Shown here in pieces: positions 57,792 through 64,000 of a stretch of 64,000 nt of DNA. This stretch comes from Lepidodermella squamata (taxonomy: Eukaryota > Gastrotricha), in the NCBI GenBank assembly GCA_047495785.1, contig JBLDXI010000025.1, positions 558,001 to 622,000 on the forward strand. The letters run 5' to 3'. Position numbers and translations under genes: made by a program. Under the pieces are notes generated by a model, which saw only the letters and a list, made by a program, of their open reading frames with translations, was not told the origin of the DNA and searched no databases. The number at the start of each line of letters is the position of its first letter. The first letter of the stretch is position 1.

Positions 57792-58153
57792 GCTCTTAGC
57801 ACGCGGATGTTGACGTGGCATTAAGGTTGCGGACGATCCTGCTGACAGGGCGCGGTGGGTGACTGAGAGGTATTGACACCACTTACCCGCGTCGTTAATG
57901 CCGGGAGACGTTGAGGGCTAATTAATCGTATTAATGGCAATTTCGAAAGCCACTTGTCTGCTCGCTAGAGTGAGCTATAACACGAAAACAAGTGGCTTTC
58001 GAAATTGCCATTATTACGATTAATTAGCCCTCAACGTCTCCCGGCATTAACGACGCGGGTAATTGGTGTCAATACCTCTCAGTCACCCACCGCGCCCTGT
58101 CAGCAGGATCGTCCGCAACCTTAATGCCACGTCAACATCCGCGTGCTAAGAGC
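57792..58153. repeat. 362-bp near-perfect foldback (inverted repeat)
   Basis: Arms of 166 bp (57792-57957 and 57988-58153) are reverse complements with two mismatches by eye, around a 30-nt centre. The ends read GCTCTTAGCACGCGG and its complement. As RNA or single-stranded DNA it would form a very long hairpin. Probably a foldback MITE; I found no convincing target-site duplication and no ORF. Confidence 0.85.
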
Positions 58154-58345
58154 ACGCGATCAGAGGATTAAGCAGAATATCTTTTATTGTGGCCAATCTT
58201 GACCCGCAAGAAATATCCAAAAAGGGATTTCAGGTCGCTGGAAAATCCAAAATTTGGTTCCGCCAACAGCAAATTTGGTTCCGCTAAAAGGAAGACCTAG
58301 GATTAAGTACCAACTTGAGCAGAACAGTGCAGTTGACCAACGATG

Positions 58346-58670
58346 CGTCGTAGGGCAAAATGGCGAACTGCAAAGTGTAGGCCATGACCCGGCGGTTCTT
58401 TTGACACCGAATTTGGGGACTCAAGGTCTGAGCAGGTCAGTGAAAATGACAGTGAAAAAACGTCGAAATTTTGGATTAGAGCCAGAAAGCAGACCCAAGA
58501 ATTGGACCTAATTATTAGACCCAGATTATGGCGCGACAATCGAAATTTCACTGTTTTTACAAGTTGAATTCTGTGCGTTCCTCGAAGTCTTTGGCCCCAA
58601 ATTTGGTGTCAACAGAACCGCCGGGTCATGGCCTACACCCTGCCGTCGGCCATTTTGCCCTACGGCTTGA
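58346..58670. repeat. Imperfect inverted repeat
   Basis: Left arm from GTAGGGCAAAATGGC (58349) through GTAGGCCATGACCCGG to about 58470. The right arm from about 58546 ends with the reverse complement of the same sequence near 58665. Similarity is clear but with many substitutions. It explains why both strands show ORFs with the same GHDPAVLLTPNLG string; these are not genes. Confidence 0.65.
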
Positions 58671-59590
58671 AGTGAGGCTTGAAAGAATGCCAAAGTTTCG
58701 ATTAAACGAAAATGGACGACGGTAAATACCCATCCGAGAGCTGAATGGGTTATTGCCGTGTTTTTCGAAGCTCGGTTAGTTCCAGCCCGGTTATAACCGT
58801 GTTCGATGGAACCCGGTAAAACTTCAAAACCCGGTAATGACCGAATGTGCACGAGGTTTTTTCCCTTTTTGATTAACATGTAAACTGGTTATTACTGGGT
58901 AGCTTATTTGGCATGGTAAACACCGAGTGTTTTTTAACGTGGCACTTATTATTAATCAATGGATAAAATTCTGCGTAATTTTCTGAATATGAGCTTATCG
59001 CAACTTTAAGAGCCCGGCTCATGAATTTTGAAAGTTGTTCGAAAACGAGTTCTGAGCAAGATCACACGGCCGCCGTCGAATTACCCCCATTTGCGTATTT
59101 CCCAGGTCTATATCGTTGGCGGCGCGGCAGAAGGAACCTCTAGGCTTGTTTATATGACGTCAGGCGGTAAAAGTTAATGCAGTCGAAAAAAATTGTCCGA
59201 TCCATATCCAAATGTTCAAGTACTGGCGGTAACTTACCGCCAGTACTTAAAATAAGTTGAATGAAACGACCGTTAACAAGGGAAAAAGGGGGTTTGCGCA
59301 TTTTCTGTAGTGCGTTGTAGTGCTTGTAGTGGGACGATTCCTACATTTTCTTATTTAGATTCTCTCGAAGATTTTGAATTAAAAAGGAAATGAGACCTCT
59401 AGGAGGTTCCCATCCACCTCAAAGACATTAGATCCCAAAGTGTCGCCGAAACGGCTTATTGATTTCGACCTACGTGCAAGCATTACCTTGATTGCATCGA
59501 ATTCTTAGAGCAGCTGCAAAATCTCACGATGTCAAAGATTTCACCAAACCCCACTTTTCACTTGTTGACAGTCGTCAAATGTAATAAATA
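58671..59590. other. Repeat-rich intergenic sequence
   Basis: No gene recognised. Includes a perfect palindrome at 59218-59248 listed separately. Confidence 0.4.
59218..59248. repeat. Perfect 31-bp palindrome
   Basis: AAGTACTGGCGGTAA, a single C, then its exact reverse complement TTACCGCCAGTACTT. Stem of 15 bp with a 1-nt centre. Confidence 0.9.
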
Positions 59591-59644
59591 TAGAATTGTC
59601 GCCAAAAATATAGGTCGAGTCGCTATGACAATTCGATATTTTAC

Positions 59645-59780
59645 GGTATAACATTCGTAAATCGTTCATATCTGAACTCGCCGCACTCGATTTACTCTTC
59701 GCAACTCGCCTCCGGCTCGTTCCGACTCGTAAATCTCGGGCGGCTCCGTACAGATATAAACGTTTTACTCATGTCATACC
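59645..59780 (+). repeat. 136-bp palindromic repeat, copy a
   Basis: Begins GGTATAACATTCG and ends CATGTCATACC. The two halves are imperfect reverse complements (CGTTCATATCTGAAC versus GTACAGATATAAACG). Confidence 0.75.
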
Positions 59781-59799
59781 ATACAAATATAACACTGTG

Positions 59800-59960
59800 T
59801 CTATATTTTTAACCTTGAAACACAAATCTATATTTTTTCATACTTCAAATATAGATTTGAATATGAACTATATTTCTGATCTATATCTGAAATATAGATT
59901 CAGGTGCATCTATATTTTTGACATGGAAAATCTATATTTTGAATATAGAACGCCTAATTG
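59800..59960. repeat. CTATATTT-rich degenerate repeats
   Basis: At least eight variants of TCTATATTT or its complement AAATATAGA are scattered over 160 bp. Confidence 0.6.
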
Positions 59961-60841
59961 AAACAGCTAATTTTAACGGAAAAACAATGGGATATAGTTT
60001 TCGCAACGCTGTTTAATGGGAAAGAAAACGGGAAAATTCAATTTTGAGAATAACTCAGATGGAGGCAGCTTGGCAGGCTTTCATTCGGGCAGCAAAAATC
60101 TGCCGTAGGAACCAGAATTTTTCCGAAAATTCTAGGAAATCGGGCAGCATGTCGTCCCCACTTTGCATGAATTCGTCAGCGTCTCGTGGGTCGGATCGCG
60201 CAGTAGATCCTCGAACATATTCAGTCAGCAGGTCGCCACCAAAGATCAATAGGACGCGCCGGGAACACTGATCAGAAAATCCAGAAAATCGGGCAGCACT
60301 TTGACCCCAATTCGCAGAAATCACCACCTGGAATTGAACCTTGCAGCACTCTGCCAGCGACAGTTCCAATTCGATCGCGTTGAAAACATCGACGTACCAA
60401 CCACCCTTGCGACGCGCTAGTCCGAAACTGAGCCATTTTCAACCACCAGAGATGATATCCGATGGACTGCTGCCGAGCTTCTTTCATCGCAACGTGTTGT
60501 TGAAATCGAACCAGTTTCTTCGGATTGTAAAGGCGCCAAGTCTTCGGGAACAATTTTCGAAAGAAGCAGGTTTCAGGGTTGTTAGGTCACCGGACCATTC
60601 GGCTTCAAACGCGGCAGCTTTGCTAATCGGAGCAGGATTCTGGGAGCAATTGTTCGTGAAATTCGAGCAGAATTCCGGTCGGACAGAAAATCGACGTTCA
60701 AAACAAGACGAAAATCGAACGAATGAGAAAAAATGAGCGAGAATGAATAGAAAGCCATTTTTCGATGAAATTTTAAGATGGATTTTTTATTATTTATTAT
60801 TTTGCGTTGCGAAAAATATAGACACAGTGTAATATTTGTAT

Positions 60842-60977
60842 GGTATGACATGAGTAAAACGTTTATATCTGTACGGAGCCGCCCGAGATTTACGAGTCGG
60901 AACGAGCCGGAGGCGAGTTGCGATGAGTAAATCGAGTGCGGCGAGTTCAGATATGAACGATTTACGAATGTTATACC
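60842..60977 (-). repeat. 136-bp palindromic repeat, copy b
   Basis: Inverted relative to copy a; begins GGTATGACATGAG and ends GTTATACC. Flanking sequence on both sides also matches the flanks of copy a. Confidence 0.75.
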
Positions 60978-61039
60978 GTAAAATATCGAATTGTCAAAGC
61001 TACTCGACCTATATTTCTGGGGACAATTCTATATTTTAC

Positions 61040-61175
61040 GATACAACATTCGTAAATCGTTTATATCTGAACTCGCCGCACTCGATTTACTCATCTCAAC
61101 TCGCCTCCGGCTCGTTTCGATTCGTAAATGTCGGTCGGCTCCGTTCAGAAATGAACTCTTTACTCATGCTATACC
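61040..61175 (+). repeat. 136-bp palindromic repeat, copy c
   Basis: Begins GATACAACATTCG and ends CATGCTATACC, same orientation as copy a, separated from copy b by only 62 bp of shared flanking sequence. Confidence 0.75.
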
Positions 61176-62725
61176 ATACAAATATGCATGTTAATGCATT
61201 CTGTGGCGATAAAAAACCTGCTTGGCCTTAATGCAAGCACACGTATCTTCAACAAGTTGTGATAGTGGAAAACGGAAAGCGTCATGCCGGCGTGTTTAGT
61301 GAAAGTTTTTTGAATAAACAAAATAGAAAAAAGTAGGTCGGACTTAGTGCAACGTCGTTGGCGGTAAAATTGACAATAAAATTAAACAAGCCTATAGGTT
61401 CCTTCTGCCGCGCTGCCAACGATAATTTAACTTTTTGAGCCGCACATCTTGGTCAATTTTCCAGATTTTTATTTTTAGTCTAACTGGTCGAAAACTGGGC
61501 CTAAATGACATCAACAAATATAAATTGCCGAATATTTAGTTGAAAATTTGGAATCAGCGATTTTTTTAACCCTAGAAATGAGATGATTAACACTTCGATT
61601 CAATTTTTTTCATTTTTTCGCTAATTGCCGGCTACGGTTAGCTAATTTAGAGAGCAAGCCGTAACCAGTGTGCAGTGGGTTTTGTTTTTTATTGCGAAAT
61701 CGCAATTTTCATTGGAGCAGCCATTGTGTTGAAAATTTGTCATTTTTTCGAATTTGTGAACGGCGGCGGCCGTATGATTACCGAGTTTTCACGACTTATG
61801 CTCCTCAATTTTTAGAATAGCTGACTATCATGTTAGCCCATTGGTTGAAAATCAGAGGCTAAGCCTGAGCGCCTGCTGGGAGCTTGGAGGACTGAAAAGT
61901 GCGTTCATCCTGCTTTGATGCGATCTGTTGTGTAGGGGACAGCACTAGCTGGGCTGTTTCGACGTAACACTTAGACCTTTTTCTCTTTGTTTACTGCGTC
62001 ATGCGCATTTGAGGCGTAGAACGTAAAAATGTCCTTTATAGTTATAGGGGTAATCAAACGATACGCTTGTTGTCAAAACAGACTGTCATCTGCCGCGTGT
62101 CTGACTTGAATCGACGTTGCTTTCTCTGTGCTGTGAAGTTGCTGCGCAATGGAGTATTCACTCATCAGTGAAATGCCTAATCTTTAGACATATCGATGTC
62201 ACCCTAGGACATATTTTCCTTCCCTATGGATATCACATAATGAAATGTATTACAGAAATAGCGAAATTTGAATCCAACAGCTGGAGAACTCACATGTTGT
62301 CCGTCTCACCTGTACTTCAAACTAAAAGAAGCCGTATTCCAAGCACAAACACGGAATGCATGAGCGACCAGGACAAGATTAGAAGGATAATAATAAGCTC
62401 CTCTGCTCCTGCGCTTTGCTCGAAACTATTTTTCTGATATCGCGGGGTGAGCGACAGGAGTTCTAGTGATCAGGCACGTGACTGACTTGGCCGAGATGCA
62501 AAAAGTTAGTTTCACGCCATTTGTTATTTGTTTGTATTCTAGGCAAGTCGTTCTGTCGCGCACCGATATCTCGGAGGAGTCTCCGAGTAAACCAGTTGCT
62601 GTATAGAAATCTTGCTGCATAGATTTCTTTGGTAATTGGTTTTGCAAAAAAAATTCAGAACATTTTCAATTTATGCTTCATCAATTGAAAGATTGAGTTC
62701 AATTCAAGAGCCTGGATACGTCTGG
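61176..62725. other. Intergenic, no gene seen
   Basis: 1.5 kb downstream flank of receptor copy 6. The + ORF at 62117-62437 shows nothing recognisable. Confidence 0.4.
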
Positions 62726-64000
62726 TCATACATTAGATGGCTGGGTGCTCGAACTAGGAATGCCCACGCCAGCAGCAGAGTCTAATTTTTCAACCTTTAC
62801 GGTTAGGGGTAGCAACAAGACGAGGCTCATTATCGCAGAATAGACGAGTTCGATGAAAGCCAGCACTGCGTTTAGCACGCACGGCTTGTTTGACGAAGCG
62901 ACCAAAACGAGCATAATCACCCCGGCAGCTAGCATCGTTAGCGCATTCACAGCAGCTGCTCTGATTAGCTTGCAGCTCAGAGCAAATTCATTAGGCATAA
63001 TACGGCGTCGGAGATCAACTGAGAACAAATTTGCCAGTGAAATCAGCCCGAAATTGTACGCAAGAACGGCGCCTAGCCAGTAGGTCAGATTCCCAGAGCT
63101 GCAAGACATCACATCCAGCTCGAAATAAGTATCAGCCACCTCGTCGAAAGCAACAGGATTTTTGAATAGAGCAAGCTGCATTGGTTCTTTGATGATCCAA
63201 AGAAGCAGGCCGATGATATTGACACCTAGAGCTACACTCATAGATTGAGACATTTGCAGCTCGTTTCGATACCTATCACTGTGGAGGGTTGAAACTCGAT
63301 TTTGAATGACAATCCCATGCGTTTCATATGACTGTGAACTCGGTCGAACCCGGAAAGATCGCTTCCACCTTGCCAGATGGTTGATGTAACGAATAGCTCT
63401 GTTATTCACTCGATAAGTTCTCACGCGGACGAACTTGCTGTAGACAAAGATTTGACTGAAAAGCAGGCTGTGAAACATGCTCAAGCTTATCGATATCAAA
63501 ACTATTCTCCATCTGCATTCTGTTTCTGGGAAGTAATCATGGCCAAAGATTAGGAAAATCGCAGATCCATTCAAGCCTAAACAGGCGAAGAAGACAAAGT
63601 ATTTCTTCCAATTCGTGTAAAACGTCTCCGGTTTCGCTCGGGCTGTTGCCGTGAGCAGAAGGACTTGCATCATCGTCACGGACACAGCAAAACAGGCGAC
63701 AATTCCACTCATTATTCTGCCGCAGTAACCTATCCTTAGTTCAATGTTAGAAAGGTCTCTTGGAGGAAGTCCTGTTTTTGTAGCCCATATTGGTTCAGCA
63801 TCCAGTTGGTATGAAAACGACCGCTTCTCGTGGTTGTACGGCAGATGCGCCACGCGACGAGCTTGAAACTTGTACGCTTGCATGATCGTTAGGTCTTGAT
63901 ACATGTCCCCATTTTCATCTCGCTTGATTCTAGGATTTCGAAATCCAACTGCATCAAGCTCTGCCGTGGTACGATTAGCAACGCTGTATATCAGATCCCT
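62726..64000 (-). CDS. Divergent GABA-B-like class C receptor, copy 6 (5' part outside window)
   Basis: On the - strand, running off the right edge; 424 codons plus stop are visible, all from the second exon. The visible start (RDLIYSVANR) aligns with the ectodomain end of copies 4 and 5, then VGFRNPRIKRDENGDMYQDL and PRDLSNIELRIGYCG precede helix 1. Helix 3 opens with ECRWR, followed by SQIFVYSKFVRVRTYRVNN; helix 5 ends IIKEPMQL; helix 7 ends LLLPLTVKVEKL. The tail is Ser/Thr/Pro-rich and about 20 residues long. It is closest to copy 5, and the frame is intact through the visible part. Confidence 0.85.
   Translation of the reverse strand, partial: RDLIYSVANRTTAELDAVGFRNPRIKRDENGDMYQDLTIMQAYKFQARRVAHLPYNHEKRSFSYQLDAEPIWATKTGLPPRDLSNIELRIGYCGRIMSGIVACFAVSVTMMQVLLLTATARAKPETFYTNWKKYFVFFACLGLNGSAIFLIFGHDYFPETECRWRIVLISISLSMFHSLLFSQIFVYSKFVRVRTYRVNNRAIRYINHLARWKRSFRVRPSSQSYETHGIVIQNRVSTLHSDRYRNELQMSQSMSVALGVNIIGLLLWIIKEPMQLALFKNPVAFDEVADTYFELDVMSCSSGNLTYWLGAVLAYNFGLISLANLFSVDLRRRIMPNEFALSCKLIRAAAVNALTMLAAGVIMLVLVASSNKPCVLNAVLAFIELVYSAIMSLVLLLPLTVKVEKLDSAAGVGIPSSSTQPSNV

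Larger units (their letters stand above)
59591..61032. mobile_element. Composite element with about 215-bp terminal inverted repeats
   Basis: Sequence from about 59591 to 59806 is repeated in inverted orientation at about 60817-61032, enclosing 1 kb. Each arm contains one 136-bp palindromic repeat. The interior holds CTATATTT-type repeats (59800-59960) and anonymous sequence with short ORFs on both strands but no transposase motif. It could be a non-autonomous DNA transposon or two palindromic repeats that inserted face to face. No target duplication was identified. Confidence 0.55.

Noticed and set aside
58254-58879. ORFs on both strands sharing GHDPAVLLTPNLG
   Set aside because: The similarity is caused by an inverted repeat translated from both strands, not by duplicated genes.
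60044-60736. Possible transposase inside the 59.6-61.0 kb inverted-repeat element
   Set aside because: Short ORFs on both strands without any catalytic motif; no evidence for a transposase.
59591-61175. CRISPR-like array
   Set aside because: The repeats are palindromic 136-bp units in both orientations in a eukaryotic genome; no regular short spacers.

Overview
The window is nuclear DNA from an animal, almost certainly an invertebrate. Genes have short GT-AG introns (often 50-60 bp), AATAAA signals close behind stop codons, signal peptides, sushi, lectin and ankyrin modules, a KCNK3-type potassium channel and class C GPCR-like receptors. RTE, copia, BEL-like, Helitron and hAT sequences lie between and inside genes. 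I cannot name the species from sequence alone.

Layout. (1) 1-1830 +: 3' part of a mesothelin/stereocilin-like surface protein with two furin-type sites and a GPI-type tail. (2) 2181-2262 +: tRNA-Leu(AAG). (3) 2972-4114 +: intronless pentameric ligand-gated channel subunit. (4) 4763-7337 -: two paralogous secreted Ly6-like proteins. (5) 8119-10676 -: two tandem secreted proteins that join sushi domains to ankyrin repeats. (6) 10895-14439 -: RTE-type non-LTR retrotransposon with an intact ORF. (7) 14814-23324 -: five-exon zinc-finger gene in which every intron is phase 2; its introns hold Helitron and copia debris. (8) 24254-29225 +: nine-exon single-pass membrane protein with LamG/L-type-lectin-like modules, a Thr-rich stalk and a SEA-like region. 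(9) 30245-32040 -: TASK-type two-pore potassium channel. (10) 36590-64000: a cluster of six receptors (four + strand, two - strand), each with a PBP1-like ectodomain and a GABA-B-like seven-helix domain. They share a two-exon layout with the intron at the same place and phase.

The receptor cluster is the most distinctive content. Copies 1 and 2 are nearly identical over about 1.22 kb of ectodomain, including the intron, and then diverge abruptly through the seven-helix half, which points to gene conversion or a partial duplication. Copy 2 carries a one-base frameshift in a T-run. Between them sits a young non-autonomous LTR element (two identical 260-bp LTRs, 5-bp target duplication) whose interior carries small hairpins with one compensatory base change. 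A non-autonomous hAT element, a 362-bp near-perfect foldback and a 136-bp palindromic repeat family also occur around the cluster.

Gene models were built by hand from reading frame, splice signals and intron phase. Protein family names come from recognition of motifs, not from a search.
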